The position numbers and the translations under genes were made by a program. Shown one piece after another: positions 6,389-13,534 of a DNA stretch of 22,777 nucleotides; position 1 is the first letter of the stretch, and every line of letters starts with the position of its first letter. The DNA is taken from NCBI GenBank assembly GCA_900543505.1, contig UQSB01000036.1, positions 1 to 22,777 of the forward strand, read 5' to 3'. Below the pieces are notes generated by a model, which searched no databases, was not told the DNA's origin, and saw nothing but the letters and a program-made list of their open reading frames with translations. This DNA is from an uncultured Collinsella sp. (lineage in GTDB: Bacteria > Actinomycetota > Coriobacteriia > Coriobacteriales > Coriobacteriaceae).

Positions 6389-7210
6389 ATGCTCAACGAC
6401 CTCTACCATATGCTTGATCCCGTCGCGATCTCGGCGGGCCCCATCACTATCTACTGGTACGGCCTGGCCTACGTGGTCGGCGCCCTGCTCACGGCGGTCG
6501 TTATGTACCGCACGCAGCGTCGTTGGGGCTTCGACATTACGATCGATGACCTGACGAGCGTCGTGGTCGGCGCGGTCTTTGGCCTCATCATCGGCGCGCG
6601 CCTGTTTTACGTCGTCTTTTACGGCGATGGCTACTATTGGACCCACCCGCTCGAGATCTTTGCCACCAACGAGGGCGGCATGAGCTTCCACGGCGGCCTG
6701 GTGGGCGGCATCTTGGGCGGTATCATCGTGTGCCGCATGTATAAGCTCGACGCCTGGACCGTCGCCGACCTTGCCGTGATCGGCGCCCCGCTGGCCCTGT
6801 GCCTGGGCCGTTGTGCCAATTTCGTCAACGGCGAGCTGTGGGGTAAGCCGACCGATCTGCCTTGGGGTGTGGTCTTTGGCGGCACTGCGGGCGATATGCC
6901 GCGCCATCCCTCCCAGCTCTACGAGGCGTTTCTAGAGGGCATCGTGCTCTTTTGCATCCTACGGGTGCTCAGTCGCAAAAAGCCGCTGCTGCCCCAGGGC
7001 ACGTTTATGGGCGTGTTCGTGATGGGGTACGGCATCGTCCGCTTTCTCGTTGAGTTCGTGCGCGTGCCCGATGCGCAGCTGGGCTATCTGCTGGGAGGCG
7101 TTATCACCATGGGCCAGCTGCTGAGTTTGCCGCTCGTAATCGCCGGCCTGGCGCTCATCATCTTCGCCCGACACCGCAACCGTCCCCAGCGCATCTACCT
7201 GGACGCCTAA
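6389..7210 (+). CDS. lgt: Prolipoprotein diacylglyceryl transferase
   Basis: 273 residues from ATG 6389, which follows AGGGAGCAGGGG. The in-frame ATG at 6302 would add 29 non-conserved residues and has no binding site. The enzyme moves diacylglycerol from phosphatidylglycerol to the lipobox cysteine of prolipoproteins, the first step of lipoprotein maturation, and has seven membrane helices. Family motifs are clear: GPITIYWYGLAY near the N-terminus (17-28), SFHGGLVGG (99-107, with the conserved histidine), the Lgt signature GRCANFVNGELWG (140-152, with the essential arginine and glutamate), RHPSQLYEA (172-180) and a late GYGIVRFLVEFVRVPD with the arginine pair. A hairpin repeat begins seven bases after the stop. 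Confidence 0.96.
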   Translation: MLNDLYHMLDPVAISAGPITIYWYGLAYVVGALLTAVVMYRTQRRWGFDITIDDLTSVVVGAVFGLIIGARLFYVVFYGDGYYWTHPLEIFATNEGGMSFHGGLVGGILGGIIVCRMYKLDAWTVADLAVIGAPLALCLGRCANFVNGELWGKPTDLPWGVVFGGTAGDMPRHPSQLYEAFLEGIVLFCILRVLSRKKPLLPQGTFMGVFVMGYGIVRFLVEFVRVPDAQLGYLLGGVITMGQLLSLPLVIAGLALIIFARHRNRPQRIYLDA

Positions 7211-7216
7211 TCACCA

Positions 7217-7255
7217 AAACCACCACAAAGGGGACAGGCACCTTTGTGGTGGTTT
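7217..7255. repeat. GGGGACAGG hairpin, 15-bp perfect stem
   Basis: Bases 7217-7231 and 7241-7255 are perfect inverted copies (AAACCACCACAAAGG) around the 9-base loop GGACAGGCA. It lies just after lgt. No T-run follows, so it is a poor intrinsic terminator. The loop core GGGGACAGGC recurs in other hairpins of the window. Confidence 0.85.
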
Positions 7256-7280
7256 GCTGGGCAACGATGACAGAACCGTA

Positions 7281-7334
7281 ACGTTTTCCCAGATAAAACC
7301 TGCCAAAATAAACCTGTCCCTTTTTGGCAGGTTT
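7281..7334 (+). repeat. Intergenic repeat element, copy 1 (paired with 12156-12206)
   Basis: A 54-base element containing a 13-bp perfect stem (7296-7308 with 7322-7334, AAACCTGCCAAAA) and the core CCTGTCCC (reverse of GGGACAGG). A second copy lies at 12156-12206 in the opposite orientation. The two share a 24-base identical block (7290-7313 here) and then the downstream stretch TCCCTTTTTGG. Its right end is 20 bases before the GTG start of the DUF6020 gene, so it may supply or influence that gene's leader. Confidence 0.85.
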
Positions 7335-7354
7335 CTAGAAAGGCTCTTTGGACT

Positions 7355-9538
7355 GTGAAGGATTCCGACCTCTCCACAACGGCTGCGCGCGACGCTGCCC
7401 GCATCGTCTGGTTTAAGCGCTACCCCGCCAAGCAGACGCTCATCGCATTTCTGCTCGCGCTGTTGGCGACCACGGCGTTTTCCATCGATCCCGCGCCGGT
7501 CTCGAGCAACGCAGTCTTGGCGATTGACCCCAAAGCCTCGGGCATGCTGTACGTGTGCTACGAGGTGCTCCTCTCGTTTGCCGGCCATACCGACGCGGTC
7601 ATGCTGCTTGCGCTTGCCTGCCTGCTCACGCTGCCGTTTCGCTACGTATTCTTTGGCCGCGGCGATGCTTGGCGTCCTTCGGTGATCCTTCCGTCGCTGT
7701 TCTTTGCCGTCTGCATGGTGTTTGGCCGCAGCTACGACCTCACCGATTCTGCCGAGATCGTACTCGGCGACAAGGCTCGCATCATCTGCGCCTGGATAGC
7801 CGGTGCGGGCTGGATGCTCTTGGCGGTCGTTGCCTTCTACCTGGCTTTTGAGTGTCTAGATTGGCTGAGCTCTCGGCGCATTCCGTTTTCCGAAGCGCAC
7901 TTTGGCCGCGTATGGCGTGTGGCTCACGCCGTACTCTCGGTCCATCCCTTTGCCGGGCCCTTCCTGGTGCTTATGGTCGCCTGGGCGCCCACGCTCATCG
8001 CTTCGCTGCCCGGCCTTTTTATGGGAGATACGGGTGCGCAGATTCGCCAGTGGTTCAACTACCCCAACGGCACGAGTGACTACCTGCGTCTGCTCAATCC
8101 CAATGTGTTGCTCAACGGACATCACCCCGTGGTGCACACGGCTATCATCGGTTCGTGCGTCCAGCTGGGGCTTTCACTGTTCAACAGTGCCAACGCAGGT
8201 CTTGCCATCTACACCTGCGCTCAGTTCGTCATTACGGCCGCCTGCATGGCCTATTCCATCTCGTCGCTGCGCAAGCTGGGCGTGAGCTTGCCGATTCGCG
8301 GCGTGATCTTGCTGTTCTTTGTGTTTATGCCCATGTTCTCCAACTACGCGGCCCTGCTTACCAAAGATGTGCTGTTTGCCGACGCGTTTTTGGTGCTGTT
8401 GGTGCAGGCCGTGAAGCTCGTGGCATGCGGCCTGCCCCGTCGCGATGCCAATGCCGAGCGTGCGGGCGAACAGAGGCCCGTGCTCTTTGCGCGCCATGAC
8501 TGGCTGCTGCTCGCTCTGGGTGCCATGGGTTCCACGTTTCTGCGCAACGGCGGCCTGGTGTTTCCCCTGGCGGTATGCGTAATCGCGGCGGCGTTTTGCG
8601 TATGGGACGCGCATGTGGCTCGTCGCGCAGCCAAGCAGGCTGGTGCTGCGTCTTCGGGCTCCATCCCGCGTTTCCGCTGGATGGGAGTTCTTGCGGTGCT
8701 TGCACTCTGCCTTGCCTCTAATATGTACTTCACCAAGGTCTTTATGCCGGCGCACGACATTACGCCTGGTTCCAAGCGCGAAATCCTCTCGATTCCGTTC
8801 CAGCAGACGGCTCGTTTCGTCCAAAAGCACGACGGCCTCAACTCGGGTGTCAACCCTACGGTTAAGGAGGACGGCACTATCGTGGAGGCTCCTTGCGACG
8901 GCTTGGTGACCGACGATGAGCGTGCCGTGATCGACCGTGTGCTCAAGTACGACAATCTGGGCCGCCGTTACAACCCCGACAAGTCCGACGCCGTCAAGAA
9001 CTGCTTTAACGAGTACGCCTCGCAGGAGGACATCAAGGCCTATTTTGAGGTCTGGGCGCAGATGTTCAAAAAGGATCCCGAGTGCTACATCTCGGCGCTC
9101 ATCAATAACTACTACGGCTACTTTTATCCGAGTGCCCGCGATGCGTGGGTCTACAGCACGGCGCGCAGTGCCGAGATTATGGCGAAGCCCGATAACCTCA
9201 AGTACTTTGACTTCCATCCGGTCGATAGCAAGGTTGTGCGCTGGTGCGACCACCTGATCAACCTGTATCGCGTGGCAGTGCAGCGCATTCCGTTTATCTC
9301 GCTCACCATGAGCTCGGCCACCTATGTGTGGATCATGATCGCCGTGGTGGTCTATCTGCTACGTCGTCATTCATGGCGCGGTCTGGCCATTTGGTTGCCG
9401 CTGCTGGGCGTGCTTGCCGTGTGCCTGATCGGTCCCTGCAACGGTTCGACCTATATGCGCTACCTGTATCCGGTCATCGCCTGCATGCCCTTTGCCATCG
9501 GGGCCACCATCACTCGCAGCGACCTCCTCTGGTCCTAA
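7355..9538 (+). CDS. Large GT-C-like integral membrane protein (DUF6020-type)
   Basis: 727 residues with 12 or more hydrophobic segments, starting about residue 28 and running to about 450, then a soluble, probably extracytoplasmic domain (about 470-640) and two or three closing membrane segments. The sequence around GLFMGDTGAQIRQWFNYP (220-237) and NGHHPVVHT (254-262) resembles the catalytic-side loops of lipid-linked GT-C glycosyltransferases and the DUF6020 family. From memory, DUF6020 is common in Coriobacteriia and Firmicutes, and its function is not established. A role in transferring sugars to envelope polymers is an inference. The start is a GTG at 7355 with AAAGG about 12 bases upstream, which is weak. 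It follows lgt across two hairpin repeats, so independent expression is possible. Confidence 0.72.
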   Translation: MKDSDLSTTAARDAARIVWFKRYPAKQTLIAFLLALLATTAFSIDPAPVSSNAVLAIDPKASGMLYVCYEVLLSFAGHTDAVMLLALACLLTLPFRYVFFGRGDAWRPSVILPSLFFAVCMVFGRSYDLTDSAEIVLGDKARIICAWIAGAGWMLLAVVAFYLAFECLDWLSSRRIPFSEAHFGRVWRVAHAVLSVHPFAGPFLVLMVAWAPTLIASLPGLFMGDTGAQIRQWFNYPNGTSDYLRLLNPNVLLNGHHPVVHTAIIGSCVQLGLSLFNSANAGLAIYTCAQFVITAACMAYSISSLRKLGVSLPIRGVILLFFVFMPMFSNYAALLTKDVLFADAFLVLLVQAVKLVACGLPRRDANAERAGEQRPVLFARHDWLLLALGAMGSTFLRNGGLVFPLAVCVIAAAFCVWDAHVARRAAKQAGAASSGSIPRFRWMGVLAVLALCLASNMYFTKVFMPAHDITPGSKREILSIPFQQTARFVQKHDGLNSGVNPTVKEDGTIVEAPCDGLVTDDERAVIDRVLKYDNLGRRYNPDKSDAVKNCFNEYASQEDIKAYFEVWAQMFKKDPECYISALINNYYGYFYPSARDAWVYSTARSAEIMAKPDNLKYFDFHPVDSKVVRWCDHLINLYRVAVQRIPFISLTMSSATYVWIMIAVVVYLLRRHSWRGLAIWLPLLGVLAVCLIGPCNGSTYMRYLYPVIACMPFAIGATITRSDLLWS

Positions 9539-9543
9539 TCTGC

Positions 9544-9568
9544 TGCAAAGGGGACAGGTCGCTTTGCA
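9544..9568. repeat. Short GGGACAGG hairpin after the DUF6020 gene
   Basis: TGCAAAG (9544-9550) pairs with CTTTGCA (9562-9568) around the loop GGGACAGGTCG. It lies five bases after the DUF6020 stop and has the same core and layout as the hairpin after lgt (7217-7255). Confidence 0.65.
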
Positions 9569-9703
9569 CCAAAGGATGGCATCATCACGACGCCTTCATT
9601 TTGGGGTTTATCTCGCAGGCCAGTAGGTATATCATAACGACGTTTGTTTATATTGCCCGAGCATCTGCGCTGGGCTTTAGGTCAAAACCGATAGGAGACA
9701 CGT

Positions 9704-10510
9704 ATGTCCGGACACTCTAAGTGGGCCACAACCAAGCATCGTAAGGGCGCGCAGGACGCCAAGCGTTCCGCCCTCTTCTCCAAGCTGAGCCGCAACATCA
9801 CCGTTGCTGCCCGTCTCGGCGGTGACCCGCTGCCCGAGAACAACGCCAGCCTCGCCGCTGCCGTTGCTAAGGCCAAGGCTCAGTCCATGCCCAAGGACAA
9901 GATCAAGTCCGCTATCGACAAGGCTTTTGGTTCGGGTGCCGATGCCGCCGTCTACGAGAACATCGTGTACGAGGGCTATGGTCCCGCCGGTGTCGCCGTC
10001 TATGTTGACTGCCTGACCGACAACCGCAACCGTACTGCCGCCGATGTCCGTTCCGCCTTCTCCCACGCTGGTGGCAACCTGGGCACCTCCGGCTCCGTCG
10101 CCTTCCAGTTTGAGCGCAAGGGCCAGATCGTCGTCGCCAAGGAGATCCTGGACGAGAACGCCAAGAAGGAGACCATGATCGCCAACGGTGCTGCCGGTGA
10201 CGAGGATGAGTTCATGATGGCCATCGCCGAGGCCGGTGGCGAGGACTACGAGGACGCCGGCGAGGAGTGGATCGTCTGGACCGCTGCTAACGACGTCATG
10301 GCTGTCTCCAAGGCACTCGAGGAGCAGGGCGTCCAGGTCAAGGGTTCCGAGACCACCATGGTTCCGACCACCCCGACCGAGGTCTCCGGTACCGACGCCA
10401 AGAAGGTTCAGCGCCTCATCGACCGTCTCGAGGAGCTCGACGACGTCCAGGACGTCTACAGCACCATGGACATGACCGACGAGGTCATCGCTGCCCTCGA
10501 GGAGGAGTAG
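9704..10510 (+). CDS. yebC: YebC/PmpR family DNA-binding or translation-associated protein
   Basis: 268 residues. The N-terminal SGHSKWATTKHRKGAQDAKR is the diagnostic start of the YebC/PmpR (TACO1-like) family, whose usual length is about 240-250. VYEGYGPAGVAVYVDCLTDN and RNRTAADVRSAFSHAGGNLG (about residues 88-125) and SGSVAFQFERKG are also typical. Some members act as transcriptional regulators; YebC-type proteins have also been linked to easing ribosome stalling at proline runs. The sequence cannot say which applies here. Two short acidic insertions (AAGDEDEF and EDYEDAGEE) make it slightly long. The start at 9704 has AGGAGA upstream. It is transcribed alone and ends in a terminator at 10580-10621. 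Confidence 0.95.
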   Translation: MSGHSKWATTKHRKGAQDAKRSALFSKLSRNITVAARLGGDPLPENNASLAAAVAKAKAQSMPKDKIKSAIDKAFGSGADAAVYENIVYEGYGPAGVAVYVDCLTDNRNRTAADVRSAFSHAGGNLGTSGSVAFQFERKGQIVVAKEILDENAKKETMIANGAAGDEDEFMMAIAEAGGEDYEDAGEEWIVWTAANDVMAVSKALEEQGVQVKGSETTMVPTTPTEVSGTDAKKVQRLIDRLEELDDVQDVYSTMDMTDEVIAALEEE

Positions 10511-10579
10511 CGCCTGCACGGGTTAAGCCGTGCATATCTGGGCATAATGAAGCGAGCATGCAAGCCTCGTGGAATAGAT

Positions 10580-10621
10580 GAGCCGGATCCGCGTGCGTAT
10601 GGCACCGGACCCGGCTCTTTT
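10580..10621 (+). terminator. Rho-independent terminator after yebC
   Basis: A 12-bp stem (10580-10591 with 10606-10617, GAGCCGG core, one mismatch) with a 14-base loop and a TTTT tail lies about 70 bases after the yebC stop. A smaller hairpin (10515-10521 with 10528-10534) precedes it. The tail runs straight into TATAAT, the probable promoter of the next operon. Confidence 0.8.
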
Positions 10622-10626
10622 ATAAT
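10621..10626 (+). promoter_or_regulatory. Probable -10 box of the AmaP-DUF2273-Asp23 operon
   Basis: A perfect TATAAT lies 50 bases before the chosen GTG start (10676). The -35 position (about 10598-10603, TATGGC) is poor and falls inside the loop of the preceding terminator. I prefer a start downstream of this box rather than the ATG at 10547, which lies before the terminator. Confidence 0.5.
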
Positions 10627-10675
10627 GATGCGAATCGTTTTGCATTCTGTGGACCGAAACCTGAAGGGAGCGCGC

Positions 10676-11221
10676 GTGCGCGTACTCAAACGAGCCCTAG
10701 CGATCGTGTATCTTGCCGCCGCCATCGTGGCGCTGGGTGCGCTTGTCTGCCAGTTCTGGGGACCGTATACGTATCGCTTTATGCTGCTATTGCGTGACAC
10801 CATGCCTCGCGTCGTCGTTACGGTGTGCGCCGCCATCGTGGCGCTTGGCGTGCTCATCGGTTTTTTCCGCTTGATGTTTGCGCGTCGCGAGCCGTCCTGC
10901 GTGCATCCGGCGGGGGAGCGCAATATCGAGGTCACGCTCGCAGCGCTTTCCTCGTGCGCCCGTGCCGCGGCGGAGTGCGATGAACGCGTGATGGTTGAGC
11001 ATATCGAGGCGCGCGTTCAAGGCTCCGACGGGTCGCACGTTCGTTTTAAGGTCGAGGCCATCGCGCTCGATGATAGGGACGTTGCCGCTCTTGCCACCTC
11101 GATGCAGCAGCGCATCGAGAAGGCCTGTGACACCATGCTCGGCACGCCGGGCACGACCGCGCGCGTCCGTTTTTTGCCGTCCAAGACTACCGTCCAGACC
11201 GTGGAGGTTTCCGGTGAGTGA
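10676..11221 (+). CDS. amaP: AmaP-like membrane anchor of the Asp23 operon
   Basis: 181 residues from GTG 10676, which has AAGGGAG five bases upstream. The frame stays open back to an ATG at 10547, but that region contains the yebC terminator and the likely promoter. Two membrane helices (about residues 8-28 and 46-68) are followed by a cytoplasmic domain of about 110 residues (RNIEVTLAALSSCARAAAEC, then VEHIEARVQGSDG). This is the layout of AmaP, the alkaline-shock membrane anchor that recruits Asp23 to the membrane in Firmicutes. It is followed by DUF2273 and Asp23 genes in the order expected for this module. The stop overlaps the next start by 8 bases, so expression is coupled. The similarity is structural and contextual more than by motif. 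Confidence 0.82.
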   Translation: MRVLKRALAIVYLAAAIVALGALVCQFWGPYTYRFMLLLRDTMPRVVVTVCAAIVALGVLIGFFRLMFARREPSCVHPAGERNIEVTLAALSSCARAAAECDERVMVEHIEARVQGSDGSHVRFKVEAIALDDRDVAALATSMQQRIEKACDTMLGTPGTTARVRFLPSKTTVQTVEVSGE

Positions 11222-11591
11222 TACCAACCAAGACAAGACCGCCCGCACGCCGCGCCTGACGATCGACCAGAACGCTACGCCGGCAGGCGAGTCCGCCGAC
11301 ACCAAGCCCGAGGCCGGCGAGCAGCACGACAGCGCCGCTAATGACTTTGACGAGGCCATGGGTCTCATCAAAGGTACGGGCGCTGCTATCTGGAGCTACG
11401 CCGTGCGCCACCCCAACACTACGCTCGGTGCCGTGGCAGGCTTTATCCTCGCCGTGCTGGTACTTACATTGGGCCTGTGGGACACGCTCGTCATCGCATT
11501 CTTTGTGTTGATCGGCGCCGTGATCGGCCAGATTCGCGACGGCGAGAACGGTATCGTCAACTTCTTCGGCCGTCTGTTTAGCGGCCGCTGA
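11214..11591 (+). CDS. DUF2273 small membrane protein
   Basis: 125 residues from GTG 11214, chosen because GGAGG lies six bases upstream (11203-11207). A longer frame back to 10995 would overlap the AmaP gene fully. About 60 polar residues come first, then the DUF2273 core: HPNTTLGAVAGFILAVLVLT and LWDTLVIAFFVLIGAVIGQI form two closely spaced helices, followed by RDGENGIVNFFGRLF. Members are known from alkaline-shock operons next to Asp23 and AmaP, where their role is not settled. The polar N-terminal extension is longer than in most Firmicutes members. The gene overlaps the AmaP gene by 8 bases and is followed by the Asp23 gene after 44 bases. Confidence 0.85.
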   Translation: MSDTNQDKTARTPRLTIDQNATPAGESADTKPEAGEQHDSAANDFDEAMGLIKGTGAAIWSYAVRHPNTTLGAVAGFILAVLVLTLGLWDTLVIAFFVLIGAVIGQIRDGENGIVNFFGRLFSGR

Positions 11592-11635
11592 TACGTATTC
11601 GACTGTCGCATCCGCGGCAGGCATAAGGAGGAACC

Positions 11636-12157
11636 ATGGCTTTTAACACGAAGGTCGATGTGGCCGATACCGAGCTCGAGGCGAACGAGGCCGTCGCCGC
11701 CGAGGCGGAGGACGTAACGCTCGAGGACGAGACGCTCGTCGAGGCCGAGTCCAAAGACGAGGCGGACGAGGACGACGAGGAGGCGGACGAGTCCGAGGAC
11801 TCGCTGACCTATTCCAACGGCGTGATCGAGAAGATCGTCGCCATGGCCACCCGCGAGGTGCCGCACGTTCTGGGCATGAAGGGTAACCTTATGCACTTTG
11901 TGCAGGAGCAGTTTGGTGCCGAGAACCTGACCAAGGGCGTGACGGTCGAGGTCACCGACGACAACCGCGTGGTCGTCAACATCTCGGTCATCATCGAGTA
12001 TGGCGCCTATGCGCCTGCAATCTTTGACGACGTTAAGGCGCGCGTCACCGAGCGTCTGGCCGCGATGACCGGCCTTGAGGTGGCAGGCGTCAACCTGCGC
12101 ATCGAGGATGTCATCACCCCCGAGGAGTACGAGCACCGCACCAGCCAGCACGAGTAA
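11636..12157 (+). CDS. Asp23/Gls24 family envelope stress protein
   Basis: 173 residues, with AAGGAGG directly upstream. The C-terminal part from about residue 60 is the Asp23 domain: LTYSNGVIEKIVAMATREVP, then VTVEVTDDNRVVVNISVIIEYG and a tail with TGLEVAGVNLRIEDVITPEE. Asp23 proteins bind the membrane anchor AmaP and take part in cell-envelope homeostasis and alkaline or wall stress. The first 58 residues are odd: a low-complexity strongly acidic stretch of Asp and Glu with almost no aromatic residues, absent from most family members I know. It could be a disordered spacer or partner-binding region. It is the last gene of the three-gene operon; a hairpin element and a strong terminator follow. 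Confidence 0.9.
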   Translation: MAFNTKVDVADTELEANEAVAAEAEDVTLEDETLVEAESKDEADEDDEEADESEDSLTYSNGVIEKIVAMATREVPHVLGMKGNLMHFVQEQFGAENLTKGVTVEVTDDNRVVVNISVIIEYGAYAPAIFDDVKARVTERLAAMTGLEVAGVNLRIEDVITPEEYEHRTSQHE

Positions 12158-12206
12158 CCTACCAAAAAGGGATGTTTATTTTGGCAGGTTTTATCTGCGT
12201 AAACGT
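12156..12206 (-). repeat. Intergenic repeat element, copy 2 (paired with 7281-7334)
   Basis: Near-identical to 7281-7334 in opposite orientation, sharing a 24-base identical block (12174-12197 here). It contains a 12-bp stem (12156-12167 with 12179-12190, one mismatch). The core here is GGGATG rather than GGGACAGG, with two bases missing. It begins inside the stop codon of the Asp23 gene and leads into the terminator. Confidence 0.85.
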
Positions 12207-12207
12207 C

Positions 12208-12249
12208 AAACGGCCGGTCGCGCATGCAAAAGCGCGGCCGGCCGTTTTT
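12208..12249 (+). terminator. Rho-independent terminator of the Asp23 operon
   Basis: A 16-bp stem (12208-12223 with 12232-12247, one mismatch, AAACGGCCGG core) with the 8-base loop ATGCAAAA, followed by a run of T. A strong and clear intrinsic terminator. Confidence 0.9.
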
Positions 12250-12290
12250 GTACGCTCCCGATGTAGTCATACCGCTCGTCTAACTAAGGG

Positions 12291-12318
12291 TTGCAATCGC
12301 CACGTTCCGCGTTACCCT
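12291..12318 (+). promoter_or_regulatory. Possible promoter of the YitT-type gene
   Basis: TTGCAA (12291-12296) and TACCCT (12313-12318) are separated by 16 bases, about 45 bases before the ATG at 12362. The -10 is a poor match. Weak call. Confidence 0.3.
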
Positions 12319-12361
12319 AATGGGCGCATTGTTTCCAAATTGTTAACGAGGGGTTGCCGTA

Positions 12362-13384
12362 ATGGCCGACGAACACGAGACCGAAAGCAAGGCATGGGCG
12401 ATTGAGGCCGCTGCGGCAGAGGCGGCGTCGCGTGCTGCCGAGGAGGTGCATCGTCCTCCGGTGGTGCCGATGGAGCGCGTGGTCGATCGCGATGTTATTG
12501 AGCAAGGCGAGCGCGCCGGCCGCAAGCGTAGCCAGGAGCCAGGCTTTCCGCGCTTTTTTGCCGAGCTCAACCTGGGCCTGATCCTCACGGCGTTCGCCAT
12601 CGTTGCCTTTAAAACCCCCAATCACTTTGCCTTCGGCGGCACCTCGGGCGTGTCGGTCATTCTTTCCACGCTGTTCCCGACTCTGCCCGTCGGCGTCTTT
12701 ATGTGGATTATCAACGCGATCCTGGTCATCCTGGGTTTTATCTTTTTGGAGCGCAAGGCAATCCTTTGGAGTGTCTTTGCCTCGTTTGCGCTTTCGGCCT
12801 ACGTCTCGCTGTTTGAGCTCTTCATTCCGACGGATGTTTCGATGACGGGCGATATGTGGCTCGACCTGTGTTTTGCCGTCATCTTGCCGGCGCTGGGCAG
12901 TGCCATTGTCTTTGACATTGGCGCCTCGACGGGCGGCACGGACATTCTTGCCATGATCCTCAAACGTCGCACTACGCTCGAGATTGGCCGCGCACTGCTG
13001 CTGGTCGATATCGGCATCGTGACCATCGCGGCTTTCCTGTATGGCCCGCGCGTCGGCCTGTACTGCGTGCTCGGTCTGTTTGCCAAGACGCTTGTGGTCG
13101 ACAAGGCCATCGAGAGCATTCACCTGCGCAAGGTCTGCACGATTATTTGCGCCGAACCGCGCAAAGTCGAGGAGTTTATCGTCAAGCATCTCAACCGCAC
13201 GGCAACGATCAGCCGTGGCTACGGCGCCTTCTCGGGCAAGTGCGTCACGGTGATCATGAGCGTGCTGAGCCGTCGCGAGGCAGTGCAACTGCGCCGCTAC
13301 GCTCGCGAGATCGATCCGGGTGCCTTTATCACGATCGTCGACAGCTCCGAGATCGTCGGCAAGGGTTTCCGCGGAACGAACTAA
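12362..13384 (+). CDS. YitT family membrane protein (DUF161 plus DUF2179)
   Basis: 340 residues. After a polar, Ala- and Glu-rich N-terminal region of about 65 residues come five hydrophobic helices (about 68-245). These contain the family hallmarks FGGTSGVSVILSTLF (about 95) and FDIGASTGGTDILAMIL (about 190). The C-terminal part from about residue 260 is a small soluble DUF2179 domain that includes ISRGYGAFSGKCVTVIMSVLSRREA and ends VDSSEIVGKGF. The biochemical role of the family is not established. The start at 12362 has GAGGGG about nine bases upstream. The long N-terminal tail before the first helix is unusual for YitT proteins. It stands alone after the Asp23 terminator, and the zinc-ribbon gene begins 150 bases later. 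Confidence 0.9.
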   Translation: MADEHETESKAWAIEAAAAEAASRAAEEVHRPPVVPMERVVDRDVIEQGERAGRKRSQEPGFPRFFAELNLGLILTAFAIVAFKTPNHFAFGGTSGVSVILSTLFPTLPVGVFMWIINAILVILGFIFLERKAILWSVFASFALSAYVSLFELFIPTDVSMTGDMWLDLCFAVILPALGSAIVFDIGASTGGTDILAMILKRRTTLEIGRALLLVDIGIVTIAAFLYGPRVGLYCVLGLFAKTLVVDKAIESIHLRKVCTIICAEPRKVEEFIVKHLNRTATISRGYGAFSGKCVTVIMSVLSRREAVQLRRYAREIDPGAFITIVDSSEIVGKGFRGTN

Positions 13385-13534
13385 CGCGGTCGAGCTTATC
13401 AAACAATCGAATAGCGCCCTGCGCATTGCAAATGCGTCATGTTGGAGTATTTGTCCCCACATTGGGTGATAATGATGCCAAAGACATCGTTTGCGATCCA
13501 GATGATTCGCTCAAGATACGAAGGGATGATCTCG

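Noticed and set aside
8174..9253. Minus-strand ORF of 359 codons inside the DUF6020 gene
   Set aside because: A high-GC antisense shadow with no binding site; the plus-strand frame has clear membrane segments and motifs.
10547..10675. Extended N-terminus of the AmaP-like gene
   Set aside because: The region contains the yebC terminator and a TATAAT box, and the extra residues are not hydrophobic or conserved-looking; GTG 10676 has a proper binding site.
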